From Membranipora membranacea (Eukaryota > Bryozoa > Gymnolaemata > Cheilostomatida > Membraniporidae): a stretch of DNA of 64,000 nucleotides. Both the position numbers and the translations under genes were made by a program. The stretch's first letter is position 1, and every line of letters begins with the position of its first letter. This document shows positions 37,441 through 49,846 of this stretch, piece by piece. The notes beneath the pieces were generated by a model. It searched no databases. It had not been told where the DNA came from and saw nothing but the letters and a program-made list of their open reading frames with translations. The stretch spans positions 16,556,001 to 16,620,000 of the forward strand of contig OU612073.1 in assembly GCA_914767715.1 (NCBI GenBank). The letters are read 5' to 3'.

Positions 37441-39675
37441 TCCTTTCTAGCCTTTTTTCAGGCTAAGCTGTTCACATTTCACAAGAAAGTGAACAATGTT
37501 CACATCCAGCCAACACTGGAGAAAGTAGCTTTGAAAATGAAGATGTGATTTTATTAGTAGCGGGTTGATTTTGATCTAAGTCTTTGATTGCACAAGTTAG
37601 TCCAAGTGGTTGATTTTATCATTGCCTCCTTGTGATAAGCTACTTTTTCGACAAAACAAATTAATCGTGCCTTTGCCAATTCTCAAAAGTTTTGGGCCAT
37701 TTAATCATCAACCAAGCTGAATCATATCAACGGTTATTGGCCATATCACTCTACAAAATTAAGCTTTTATCATATGTTATCCACATGGCTTTTGGTAAAG
37801 ATTGTTTTACTAGTTTACAAGCTGTTATAAATGAACCACCAAACAATGTAAAGAAAATTCTCACTCTATGTCAATTTACACACATGATTCTTTCCGAGAT
37901 GACAATGAATCGTATTCAAGTTACAACAATTATTTGTTTTGACCAGGGACCCTTCCTGCTCCTCTACCATATTAACAGTTTGAAACATTAGAATTGTTTC
38001 CACTTGTAAAAAGAAGGGACAACTGCCTGCAATTCTAAATGTGATTGGTGATCACCAATAAGCGTGAACATATAACGAGTGAACATAAAAATGATTGCAT
38101 TGAAGAATCTGTGCTGTCAAATAAGGGCGGCCATTTAAAGCAGACAAGGCATAGATGATACTTGGCATGGTTAGTTATATTTGTAAAACCAAAGACTGAG
38201 CTTTGTGAGAATATCTATACACAGCTTGTTGTGGTGCAATCTGGTTGTATGCTCTGTCTTCATTATCTGATCAATTAAAATATTGTTAAGATTATGGCAT
38301 TAGAACAAGCTGTAACGCGTACTATTTATTTGTTCCATGTTGAAGGTTTTAAATCAGTGAAATTTCTATTGAAAACGGAGATATAATATATAAATACGAC
38401 TAACAAAGTTATGGATTGAGTAAAAACGTAAAAATGTATATTAAACAGTCAACCTGTGCCCCTTCTTTCCAAGTTCAAAGGGATCTAAGGCAAGTATAAA
38501 TACCAAAAATGTAATAATATTCAAAACATTTCATTGTTTAGCCTTCCATGTAAACCCTCACTCCAGTCCTTGGAGGGATTCTAGTATTGTATATCAAAAC
38601 CGTCTGAAAACTGAAACCTGTCACTGCTTGACAAGGCTAGTGTTGCTCGACTTAAGGTATTTTCTGTTTTATTTTGTTTAGGTTGACAAACTTGACGAAT
38701 ACAAAGCTTAAAAATTAGGTAACTGACAAAATTCCATTTGCAAAATCTTCTCATTATAGCACTGATTTTTGCATCCAGCTATTAAAAAATAGTTAAAGGA
38801 AACCCCATGTTGAAACAGGGGACAAATTCTCCTGAAACAATTACAGACCTGAATTACTATTTTATAATTTTTTTTCTCTAAATGCATTGATCACTGAAAT
38901 ATTTGACCATAAAATATTTATAGAGGAAATTATTGACATGTCGTATAATTGACAGTGTCCTTAGGCTATCGGAATCATATTTGTGCCAGTGAGTTTTATT
39001 TGTTGAAATTGTGAACTTAGACCAATATCGAAATAGGACTTCCCCTATCAATAAATATCAACTGAATTTATATGAATTATGCTAGCTCCTCTATCGCATT
39101 AGGATTAGGAGATAATAAGAAAATAACTGAAATTGAACGTCATGATGCAGTCGGAAAATTTGGGAGTGATGTCACACCATCCAGTTTTGGTACGAAAACT
39201 TAGTTAAAACAAATCAGAAGCATGCAAAACTTGCCATGACATCCTTAAGGTGAAACATTTTAGAGGGATAATTAATGCATGTTGTCTTCGTTTTGTACCA
39301 AACAAGACAATGCTTTGATCTATTTCTATTAAAATTGTTCTAAATGTGCAAAGTGCTCCCTGTTGTTTTTGGGCGCCCTTGTGCACTTCGCCAGGTTTAC
39401 TGGAGGATTTAGCTATGGGTCTTCCCGTGCTCTCCGCTCGTACTCACTCCTGATTGGTGACTTAATATTGATTAAATGCAGAATAATATTTACTCTTTTC
39501 TTCAGAAGACTAAAGCTATTCAATTGAAGACCAACAATTTTGACAATTTCATCCAATCCCCATCAAGAATTGTCGAAACAGAAATACTTATTTTGAGATC
39601 AAATTCTTATTAAAAATACAAATCAGCATATCAGGTCATGCACCCTAGAATTTGATCATATCATATGCTAGTGTG

Positions 39676-40886
39676 TGCAGGGGATTGGAATGAACGTCAG
39701 CTTGATTGAACGCCGACGTGATAGAGATTAGCTGGAATGAACTTAGACCGGTATGAAAGTCAAAACTCCTGGAATGAACATAGAAAGTGCTGGATTGAAC
39801 GTCGACTACATTAGTATATAGAATCAACGCAAGAGCAACTCCCCAAAATATCTGTGTAAACTAATGATGATCATTCACAAAGGCACTCACATCTGTTTAT
39901 GATGATGGTTACTTAATTTCTCATAGCTAGATGGAATCAAGCAGGAATTTAATGCAAAAGCTGAAATGGTAATGAAATACTGATACTGAAAGAGAAGCAG
40001 TGACCCTTTGTACATTTCATCAGCAAAACAATGGTCAAGCATTTACAAAATCAGGTGCAACTATTAAATCGAAGTCGTTTACATCTTAGTTCACTGTTAT
40101 CTGTGAACATTCGTTTTTTGTAACGGTAATTGTGACAGTGCATATTGTTTTCCCTGCACACTGTCCACCAGTCGTCATTTAACGAAATAGCTAACTCGTA
40201 TCACCAATGTGGTACAGTTATCACATCTGTTACGTCTGTGAAACATAAAGATGCGCTTTAATCCATCACCTATGTACAATGTATGGACATATACCAACAT
40301 CATGCTGCAATTCAATCGATGACGTCATATCAACTACTAGAATTTTTAGCCGACTGTCAAGACCCATCACTGTCAGAGGTTTCTAATCGGGTGTTACAAA
40401 ATCCTTTGTCTGAAAATGTACACAACAGAGTCGACACCCCTAATCAATGTAAGACGCTACCACGAAGGTAGAAAAGAGCTACAGCAGGGAGGAGGGAAAC
40501 TTCTCACCCTCCCCCAACGAACTTACCTTGTGAAGACCGGCTACCATTACCGGTACCAAACATAATAAATAAATATAAATATTACCAAATGTGCAGCGCA
40601 TGTGGATTGGCATGGCAATATTGCCTAATTACAAATTATGAATTTAAAACAAAACCTTGATTGTGACAAGCAATGTTTTAGTTATTGTTCATAAGATGAA
40701 TGCTGGTTTTTTATAACACAATTATTTTTGGGAGTTGCTCTCCTGTTTACTCTTTATACCAACTAATGTAGTCGGCGTTCAACCCAGCACTTTCTACATT
40801 CATCCCAGGATTTTTGACTTTCAAACCACTACGTTCATTCCAGTTAGTTTGATCCCGTCGATGTTTATTCCAGCCGATGTGTGCAT
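39676..40886. mobile_element. Smaller inverted-repeat element nested inside the foldback transposon
   Basis: The left arm (about 39676-39860) and right arm (about 40720-40886) are complementary along their length. Both contain GAAAGTGCTGG, GACTACATTAGT, AGAGCAACTCC and AAAGTCAAAA in mirrored order. The arms consist of degenerate units built on GGAATGAACGT. This is a second foldback-like structure of about 1.2 kb. I could not define a target duplication. The interior has no recognisable gene. Confidence 0.7.
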
Positions 40887-41204
40887 CTTCTATTTTCAAA
40901 CACAAGCCCCCATAAACCTCACAACAGTTCCTTAGGATCCTTAGATGCGTTATTACAAGGAATCGTACACGAGCAAAATTGTGAAAAATCATGAGAAAAC
41001 TGTTCAAGTCATTTTCATAACCTCGATCAGCATTTTTAACACCAACGGTCATAGACTTTAGGATTCTAGAACGAAAAAGGAACGACAAAACTTTTGTGAC
41101 AAAGTCTAACACTACTTTCAATTAACAATTTTGATGCCTGAAAAAGAGTAGAAGGATAAGAAACCAAAAATTAAAAATAAGCTACCAGCGTTCATTTGAA
41201 AAGA

Positions 41205-41562
41205 CCATAGTGGGAAAATGGCAAGTGGGAAAACGTCCGGGTGGAAAAATGGATCGGTGGGAAAACGTCCAGGTGGAAAAATGGATTAGTGAGAAAACAT
41301 CCAGGTGGGAATACAGCTTGGTGAGAAAACATCATAGTGGGAAAACAGATTGGTGGGAAAACATCCCGTCGAGAAAATGGATCAATGAGAAATCGTCCTA
41401 GTGGGAAAACGGATATGTGGGAAATTGTTGTGGTGGGAAAATGGCTCGGTGGGAATATGGCTTGGTGGGAAAATGGCTTGGTGGGATAAAGGGAGGTGGG
41501 AAAATGGCTTGGTGGGAATATGGCTTGGTGGGGAAATGACAATGGGAAAATGTCCGGATACC
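41205..41562 (-). repeat. 16-bp tandem array, right foldback arm
   Basis: The same 16-bp unit as at 37108-37440 on the opposite strand, about 22 copies. The outermost unit contains ATGACAATGGGAAAATGTCC, mirroring the left end. Confidence 0.9.
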
Positions 41563-41738
41563 GTGTGTTGTGCAGTGGTATGTGCACTACTGTATGTTGT
41601 ATCTAGAAAAAAATATAAAGGAAACATAAAGAGATATATGGGAAACATGTCTTGAACCAAGAATATAAATAAAGTTTGTTGTTTGATTCATCAAAAAACT
41701 TTTTACAATTTTTTACTTTTGTGGTTTAAGAACCTTTT

Positions 41739-43585
41739 TTACATTGTCTTATAACTGAGATTTAAGATAGTTTTTTTATCGTGTTTAATGGTGTACATTT
41801 CGTAAGGTCTCTCTGTGTCATCATCATAACATGCTGTTCCAGGGTTGACCTCCAGACCCTGCTGTCTACATATTGTCTCAAGGTTATGATGAGAGTTTGA
41901 GACCTTCTCTCCAAGATTAGAACTATATATTGCCATGCTGTAATCTAGGTAAGGACCTGTGGCTCCTATAGATTGGTATCCATTATAGCGTCACTACATC
42001 TATCACTTTCAATGTCTAAATGAAGAGTAAATAGGGTAATTAATAAGATCTAAAGGACACAGCCTTTTCTTCATAAATCGTTATTGTTGATTATTTTTTA
42101 ATGATTTTGTTAAATGTCAAAGTAAACGTCTGCCAGTCATAGTAGCAAACCCCAGGCTCTAATCCAGTAATGCGTCAATAAGTACATTTACCTGCGTAAT
42201 AAATCACTCATTGGCTAATTACAGAATAGAAGTATTTCATCTAAACCACTAAGCCCACTGACAATGAAATTAGTGATATCTTAGGTATCTTGATATGCTT
42301 TGCGCAAAGGTGTGCATGCAATGTGGAGCATGGGATGGTGGATCTGGATAATATCAGAACAAAGAGATCTGCTGTGGACTTTGCCCTAAAGGGTTTATAC
42401 ATAAAACATCTGCAATAATTTTTCAGATATACCGGCTGTTCCTCAGCTTCCAGATGTCAGCGTCTACTTCAATTTGAAATGACCAGAACACTCAAATCTC
42501 TTTCATGATAGCTAATACCTCATATTACTCAACTTCTTTTACTTAATTGTAACCATGTATTTTTATCAATCAGCATTTCTAGTAGCTGCGCAAGCCGAAA
42601 TCTGTTGCTTAATTTTGTTGTATACTACCTTCATATAAGCCTTCGATATCTGGTTTCTTCGGATGAATGGCAAATGACGGTATGATTCAATGTGATTTAC
42701 AGGAAGCAATTTATTTTAAATGGTCAAACGGTTTTTCACGATGTTAATATACCTTGACATACTCTCACACATACAAACAAAGACTACTTACCCAAGGCTC
42801 CACTGCTAGGAGGTTCTGGTCTAGGGCGAGATCTCTGGTGTCTATTGATCATTTTGTCTGTGTTTCTGTGAAATGAAATTCTTGTCATCACTTATCAGAG
42901 TGAAGGGTTGAATAATTGTGTAACTATTATAGCAAAATAATCAGGTGTCAATGCTGTAACTGCTAAGACCGGTTCAAGGGAAAATAGCTTTGCTAGCAAG
43001 CTTATAAAAAAAACTACCAAATTAACTCCTTTGACAATCATACAGTTTATGATAATGTTATGTTGTTTACTTACCTTGGTGACAAATTTTGAATAAACAC
43101 TGTCCCAGAAACAATCAGAAGTATTAAGCTCTATACGATGCTCACAACCTCTATGCAATCTGTAATCCTTTTGATTGGAAGAATCTGTTGAAGGGGACAT
43201 AGTTGTTCCAGCATGATATGATCAAACCTGCTCAAATATGTATTGTCAATCACATGATAAAGAAAAGTTTACAACAAGACTCATCAGTTTTTTTGTAAAA
43301 GTAAGTAGTTTTGCTGCGAAGCTAACAAGTTATTGCACGTAAATTTGCATTGAAATGAGAGGGAGGTAAAAGCAATTAAATCAATTTTTTATTTCCTATA
43401 GGTTGTTGTGGTGTTGTGATTACAATCTATCTCAAAGGACCACTGATTATTGCCGCAGCTGAAGGTTGTCCCCTCTGTGTTTTGCGAGCTGATACTAACT
43501 TTACAAGTGTCTTCATAATCAGATGAGTTGTATTGAGTCTGTCTTAGTGACCCGAGCATCGGGATGTTCTCATCACATGCCTCAA
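41739..43585 (-). pseudogene. Decayed 3-prime copy of the CUB-CCP-TM receptor gene
   Basis: Four exons correspond to receptor exons 4-7: CCP (43585 to about 43396), TM (43184-43075), a 74-nt exon (42865-42792) and the tail exon (42015-41739). The CCP frame is open with its cysteines and W kept, but the donor GT has become GA. The TM exon is 110 nt instead of 109; the extra base shifts the frame, and the original frame also has a TAG in the helix. The 74-nt exon is intact with consensus splice sites. The tail exon has a 7-nt deletion upstream of its GYxxI motif. The CUB exons were not found. A transcript could still exist, but a receptor like the one at 29203-34632 cannot be made. In the donor position after the TM exon this copy has AG|GTAAGT. 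Confidence 0.85.
42298..42511 (+). pseudogene. Relic of the nested secreted cysteine-rich gene
   Basis: It matches exon 2 of the gene at 30111-30789 from the CAKxCMQCG motif to the final SLKS-like end. A TAA interrupts the frame soon after CMQCG, and a later frameshift separates the last cysteines. The promoter, signal-peptide exon and start of exon 2 are deleted, because flanking DNA joins directly at about 42295. It occupies the equivalent intron of the receptor pseudogene. Confidence 0.8.
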
Positions 43586-43689
43586 CTGTACATCAAAGTC
43601 ATTCATTATTTCACAACAATGATTGCAAGGAATTTATTTAATTTAGACAGTAGTAAGCTCAAGGCTATAGTAAGATATTACCTGTAATT

Positions 43690-44125
43690 TTGTAAATTGA
43701 AAATGATATTTAGATAAATGAAAATAATGTTTTGATTCATGAAAGTAATATTTAGAAATTTAAAAATGATATTCAAATCTTTTAAAATGATATTTATGTT
43801 TTTGAGAATACTATTCAGATTTTTGAAAATAATATTTAGATTTTTGAAAATAATATCTAGAAATTTGAAAATAAGATCATTGAAAATAATATTTTGATTC
43901 TTGAAAGTGATATTTAGGATTTTTAAATTGATATTTAGATTTTTGAAAATGATATTTGGATTTTTGAAATTAATAATATTTAGATCTTTGAAAATATTAA
44001 TATTTAGATTTTTGAAAATAACATTAAGATTGTCGAAAATAATGTTTGGATCAATGAAATAATATTTTGTTTCTTGAAAATATGTATTTAAAAAATTGGA
44101 GATGGTATTTGGATTTTTTAGGACT
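43690..44125 (-). repeat. AT-rich minisatellite, array 3 (reverse orientation)
   Basis: Units of type TTTTTGAAAATAATATTTAGA, the reverse complement of the arrays at 19.6 and 26.7 kb. Confidence 0.88.
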
Positions 44126-44129
44126 GTGC

Positions 44130-44350
44130 AATTATATCTACCAGAATAGCGTGTGGTTATTAGATGATTATTATCAATTTATATCCATATCTGATGATAC
44201 CAGGTGCTTGTCATTCTGTGACAATCTATAATAATGGAGTTGTGCTCGCATGAGGTCGTAGTAAATACATCTCCATTATATCATCATAAATCATCTAGGG
44301 TCCTTATAAGCCAATCAGATCCATTATAAATCCAGCACCGGCACCATTTT
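44130..44350 (-). repeat. Partial inverted fourth copy of the tRNA-block flank
   Basis: The reverse complement matches the stretch beside the minisatellite in copy C (about 26355-26560): TTGATTTATTTTAAAATGGTGCC, GGATCTGATT, GATTGTCACAGAATGACAAGCACCT. As in copy C, the AT minisatellite directly adjoins it, so repeat and flank moved together. Confidence 0.75.
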
Positions 44351-46089
44351 AAAATAAATCAAGAAGCTAGAAGATCTCAAGATTTTCAATAGCGAGTTAT
44401 TATAGCTGGATGCTGATAAATTCCTTGTCCTCCCGGCTTCAATGTTCAACATCAACTGTACCCAATGCATGTCTTAAAAGATACCGCACTGTTAAAAGAG
44501 GACATTCAATAGTCTTTAACCCAAAGTATGTTTAATTGTAATACTTGGTTTTTATTTTATGTTATTTTCACTGTTTGCCACATTCAAAGAGTTTTTTTAT
44601 TTCTCTGGAGCTTAAAGCCCTTTTTATCCATTAACCAGGTGTGACAGAGGCTGAATACACATAAATAGGCCTGTGCTCTCATACTAAGACTGGCTCAAAC
44701 AATATGAATATTTTGTCATGTTAATGAAGTTCCACGGCCAAAGCGCAGCAATATTTTCAGGCCTGTTTCACTGACGCAAGTTACACAATGGCTTAAAATA
44801 GGTACAACTGAAAAGATGATGTCAAATCAAGTAGGCTTTGGACTACACAATCTTCATCACAATAGAGAAAACAGCCAAACAAAACTACTAAGCATAGCAA
44901 AGTATGACATTGAATAATAAAATTGTTGAACTTTAATGTGTTTAATGCTACCCTGAGATGATATTGTCCCAAGGCATGAATACCATCACTTATGGACTCT
45001 TGAGTAATCTAAAATATTTGATTAATCAATTAAACACGGGCTCATAGATGAACATGTTAGGTGAATTGTGCTCAATGATCTGATACCTTAGTGATCAGTA
45101 TCACAGGTACACACAGTTTTTCAAAGAAAAAAAGAGTGACCTCTCAATAATTTAATTCAAAATAAGCTTTATCCAGTCATTTAAATATTTGTGTTTAAGT
45201 ATGAAGTAACAAAGACTATGAAGGCTGTGGTACAGCACTAATCAATTTATGTTTATAATTTGTAGATCTTGTGAAGTTGGCTTGGTGAACACATATTGAA
45301 TTCTGACAGTTTGCACAGCAGATGAACATTTGTGTGTGTAAAACAAATCCACTACCCTCAATTGGAACCATGTCAATGTGTATCCAAGTCTATAGTGACA
45401 GCCAGTTTAGAAAAAAACCTGGGAAGAAAATGATTACATGAAGTTGAAAATTTCAAAGGTGATGACTGAGTATCAATGCTTTGTCATCCAAACTTGTTGC
45501 TATGGAACTCTGAGAATGTGAGACGAAATTGTTTATTCACTTAGTCACTATAACACTTGTACTTTAATTGATAGCTATTAAGCACAATTTCTTGTTGATT
45601 TGCACTTAACTAGAGTCATAATAGGTAAGCTTCAAACTCTGGAATAAGAGAAAAACAGCTAAATGACAGGTGCTAACAGGTCAAGCTTATGTATGTATGC
45701 CTGTTTTCCTATCGTTGTGTCCATCCTTGTTGCCCCTTATTCTACAAGTATTGGTTAATTGAAGTTTTTTGTAAGTTTATCAGTAATGATATCTATTTAT
45801 TTATTTATATTTATTTGTTCATTTATAGTGGTTTTCTTAAAAGTGTACGGATAACAAAAGGAATTCTATTATAGGTAACTTGTTGACCTCTGAAAACAGC
45901 AAACAAAAACATAATTATTGAGCTTACTACCTCAGTTAAACACATAGTTAATTATATTTAATAACATGTGACAATATTGGGTATGAGCTATGAAATAAAA
46001 AATGTATTGACGATAAAAATAAGTTCGGATAATAGTGTTGCAGAAGAGCTGATTAGCCGAAGAATAAACGTTGGGTAAAGATATAAATG
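44351..46089. other. No gene recognised
   Basis: AT-rich DNA with no convincing exon. If the PAN-WSC pseudogene had further 3-prime exons they would be here, but none was recognised. Confidence 0.45.
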
Positions 46090-46530
46090 TTCAATCTATG
46101 AGTTTACTGTATTATGTTCAAGGTTAATCAAAAGCCAGGAGAGTTTTAGCTGATTTATGTTTCATTGTAGATAGGTGAAGAAAGTTTAAAAGGGCTGATT
46201 TTCCAAAATTTGGTTCTGAATTATGGGTTTAATAAAAGTTCAGATGCTTCTCAGACAACGCTTATGTTTTCGGGACAGACACAATAATTCTGATTGCTTT
46301 ATTTTGAACTTTCTAAATTGTTCCGTGACCTTTTGTGTAGGATCTAGGTAATTGCTGTGCAATATTCTAATATTGGTCGGACAATGCTTTTGTAAGTTTT
46401 AAAGGATTCTCCAACATACATGTATTTTTTAAGTTTAGAAATAAGATAGACTAGTTTGTTTGCTCTAGTTGCAGCATCAGTAGCATAGGTATGAAATGTG
46501 AGGCCTGTGTCGGGAGCAACTCCCAAAACA
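46090..46530 (-). mobile_element. Degraded non-LTR retrotransposon (LINE) reverse-transcriptase fragment
   Basis: Reading leftward from 46526, the frame gives LGVxxDTGLTFHTY, AATRANKLVYLI, FKTYKSIVRPILEYC. This is the characteristic stretch after the catalytic core of CR1/Jockey-like reverse transcriptases, where xxLYKSLVRPxLEYC precedes a W-containing motif. A stop follows directly and the frame then decays with several stops. It lies 3-prime of the last WSC exon of the pseudogene at 46809-49846. Confidence 0.8.
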
Positions 46531-46808
46531 TTGATTGAGGGCTGTGCATTATCATTATCATTTCAAATTATGTGTTTCGGTCAAGGTGCAGCAATAGTCA
46601 ATGAAGCCATGTTAATTGCCTACACTGATTCAGTTGGCATATCAATTGTTTCTATAGCAATAAAACCAAGAACAATTAACTAGCTGAAAATTTCATTTTC
46701 TCATCCTAGATTGACTGATTTCCAAAACTTTTGGTCCCAAGTATTTTTTTAATTATTTGGTCTGAAGTTTCAATCATATCTTGTACATCAAAATGTCACA
46801 AAACTTAC

Positions 46809-49800
46809 TAATGGAAATATTCCACGCTGAGTTAGCCAGTCTTCCACCACATATCTCATTGTAGTTTCCAGCACATTTCCTATCACAGTCACTCTCATCC
46901 CGTGGCCCATAGCTACCATATTCCTCATCACAGTAACATTCATGGCCATACTGCAGCCCAATGTATACAAACCCTGTACAATCAAGAAGAGGTTAGAAAC
47001 AGAAACATGACAACCTATCATTGATGTCATAAATATCAAAATCTTACCTCTGATGGCTACCAAGCAGTTAATTATGATGAAGTCATGTCACATATACATA
47101 GTAGGAAAATTCAATGCTCTACTTGGTATGAATTAATGAGGATGGAAACACTCATCATCTCCTCATTTTTTGCAATATGACCATGTAAATCTGACATGGC
47201 TTTACCATAAGTAACTGCCTGACTATAACATGCGTTGGTCTTTCGGGTAGCATTTAATACTTATATTTTTACTCTTAAATTTCTCCATGAGCAAGTAGAT
47301 TTTGAATCGCATTAGTTTCATTACCTATAGTCTCTGTAATATCTGTCTCTCTTTAATCTGCTCAATTATTCAACATACTTTTGTAAGTTATTCATTTTTT
47401 AAAAGTAATCATTTTTGTCTTTTTTATGGACAGAAAGTATTTGGACTTTTTCACATCTTCAATATCACTTACCTTGATTTGTGCAGAAGTGAACACAGAA
47501 CTCTTTAGTCATCTGATTATACAACATTTGACTGCCGTTCAGGTCACATATGGGTAGAGACTCTCTGTAGCAACCCATATAAACTGCTTACGATTGAGCA
47601 TCTGCACTAAGAGTAATACATTCTTTATAGATGATAACCAGATTTGATAAACACTGTATTATATACAAAGGCAGTCAAACACTGATCGTATGTTTACAGG
47701 CTGGTATCTGATGTGATGTCTGAGACTTTAAACTTGTTGGTATCTCACAAACACATCTGGAACAGTAAATTTTTTGGGTAAAATTATTTCAACTGTCATC
47801 AAAGCTTCATCATTATCTGGGGAATTATAACAGCAAGTCGGACAATAGCAATGAAATATTTCAACGCCAAAAATCAGCCTGTTTCCAAGTTGCTAGATGT
47901 ATTTTTTTGCATTAAGGGGCAGCAATTGTCAGTTCTATTTTTGTCCTCCCTATCACAGAAAACTAGATTGAATGTCACTTCGAAAAGCAAATCGAGATAC
48001 AAATATTAATCAAGTTTAATGAATTTGATGAGGTTTAAATTGGATATGATGGCAATTTAAAAATTGTTATTAAGTTCTGTCTTACAATCTAAAGCGTTGA
48101 AAAAAATTGTCTTAGCCTATGCCCTATGTCATCATTTTTTAGCTTTGTAATCTAGCAGAAAAAGATTATGGGAGATGCAGTAATTTCCCTGTCCTAGACA
48201 TTTTATGAATGTAAGAAATTTTGTTCTTGGTTTCTAAATTCCGCACAAAAATAATAGAAATAAAAAAAATCGTTTTCATACACATATTCTTATCTGGTTC
48301 TTAATTGATCCGTGAAAATAAAGTTCTTAATAAAAACCAAAAAACAAGCCTTTTATATGGCTGTTCATCCAAATCGATGGTTGAAAAATGTGTAGTGGTG
48401 TTTTGCAAGTGGTTCTACAACATCAGAATTCATATTAAAAACTTTTCTTCAATATCATATTTTCTTCATATCAAAAACAAATAAAAACAAATGATATTAA
48501 ATTAATAATTCAAATGATCTACAATGTGAATTCTCCCTCATCACATTCTTTGTTTATCATCTGGCTCAATTTTCTTGAAAATTTCAAACTGAGGGATTCA
48601 TTCATCAATCCCCAGATTATCAGCATTATCTGACCCAAATTATTCATTCACTCAATTTTAAACCTTTTCCAAATACTCGATTGAGATCCATGCTCACATT
48701 TTGTCTTCTGGATTTGTGAATTTCCTCTCACATTTCTGTTTATTGACTACTGACAGCAAGATTGCATATCTATGCAGCAATTATATCTGAGTATTCTGAT
48801 TTCTGAAAAGTCATTTATTTGAACTTACATTGAGTTGAATGGAATTCAAGAACAACATTCCAAAGTACAGAGAACTGAAGTGGATTTCTGTCCACAGGTT
48901 CAACTTCTCCTCTGTAATTACCTCTGACACAGAAGAGCATTCTGCTGAGCAAACATCATCCTGGTGAAAAGATGACTGTGTCCGGGTCTGATCACCACCT
49001 TATAAAGAATCTTGTTAAGATAATAATAAGGTACAGAAACATGTTACATGCTCCCAAGCGTTCTCACTTTGTATCAGGAATTCTTCTTCCTGAACTAATT
49101 TTCACCATTTAGAGCTGACACTTCCGTCATGGTTTCATCGTTTGATTTGTTATGAGCATAACCTGTCAGACTGATCACTGCCTGGTTGTCTTGTACCATA
49201 ATGGTCTCTCCCTCCTTAATTGATGATAAGGCTGGCTGATATAAGCTGCAATCTCCTTCTTCATACTTATAACCAGCACATATTGTTGACTATTGACAAA
49301 GAAGAGTGCATCTTAGTTGAGGTTTCTGTGTCTGATTACTGTAAACAACTAGCCCGTCTTCCGCATTTTGACTAGTGAACCCTCCCTGCTCAGTAATGTA
49401 TCCAGTTGAAAGAGAAATTATTGATTTGAATATTTTTACAATCGAACAGTAGCTCAACTCCTTCTAATATTGCTGCCCAAAATTGTTGGTCAATAGCCTA
49501 CTTGGTCGTGCATTGACAGCATCCGAAAGTGAAAATATTAACATAATGATATTTTCTTTTTTGAAGTCTTGATGTCTTCCATATGCACATACTACTAAAT
49601 GTATGGGTTAATTCTTAGCTCAAACTCTAGGTCTAGAATATCTTATCAATGTAATACATCAATTTATCACAGTTTACCATCACCCAAAATTGCATAAGTT
49701 AAGGCAAAATGTCAACAAAATTATTCGGTTTTTGGTATTTAAGAACAAATTCTCATTGAGATGAAATTGTAAAATTAAACTTACCAATAACATCAAAAAA

Positions 49801-49846
49801 TCAAATGAAAACAACATAGAGTTACCAATCCATTGAGCAACTCCAT
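46809..49846 (-). pseudogene. PAN-WSC secreted-protein pseudogene (or gene with two in-frame stops)
   Basis: Exons: signal-peptide exon 49846-49785, PAN exon 49385-49106, an uncertain exon 48998-48829, and WSC exons 47583-47473 and 46973-46809. The WSC pair is intact, from YMGCYRESL to the EICGG motif, and joins in phase 1. The signal exon reaches a TGA because a T run appears one base short; one more T would give a hydrophobic leader ending in phase 0. The PAN exon has an in-frame TAG between RCTLLCQ and STICAGY, inside the CxxxCxxxxC motif. Its length and phase match the first PAN exon of the neighbouring gene at 57550. The 48998-48829 exon contains DVCSAEC, like that gene's second PAN, but its exit phase does not fit. 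Probably a recently disabled paralogue. Confidence 0.65.

Larger units (their letters stand above)
37100..41570. mobile_element. Foldback-type transposon, 4455 bp, with 16-bp-repeat inverted ends and an 8-bp direct repeat
   Basis: The left end (37108-37440) is an array of about 20 units of 16 bp, type CCATTTTCCCACCAAG. The right end (41205-41562) is an array of the same 16-bp unit in reverse orientation (GGGAAAATGGCTTGGT type). The outermost bases are also complementary: AAATCCGCCCATTTTCCC on the left, and GGTATCCGGACATTTTCCC reading in from the right. GTGTGTTG flanks both sides (37100-37107 and 41563-41570). Long inverted ends built from short tandem repeats define foldback elements, such as Drosophila FB and sea urchin TU. 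The interior has no transposase frame, so it is non-autonomous. It contains a second, smaller inverted-repeat element. Confidence 0.82.

Noticed and set aside
37127-37548. Three overlapping plus-strand frames with FPTK/FSHQ repeats
   Set aside because: They translate the 16-bp foldback arm. The same holds for the frames at 41192-41660.
46498-46683. Plus-strand frame opposite the LINE fragment
   Set aside because: It is antisense to a recognisable reverse-transcriptase fragment.
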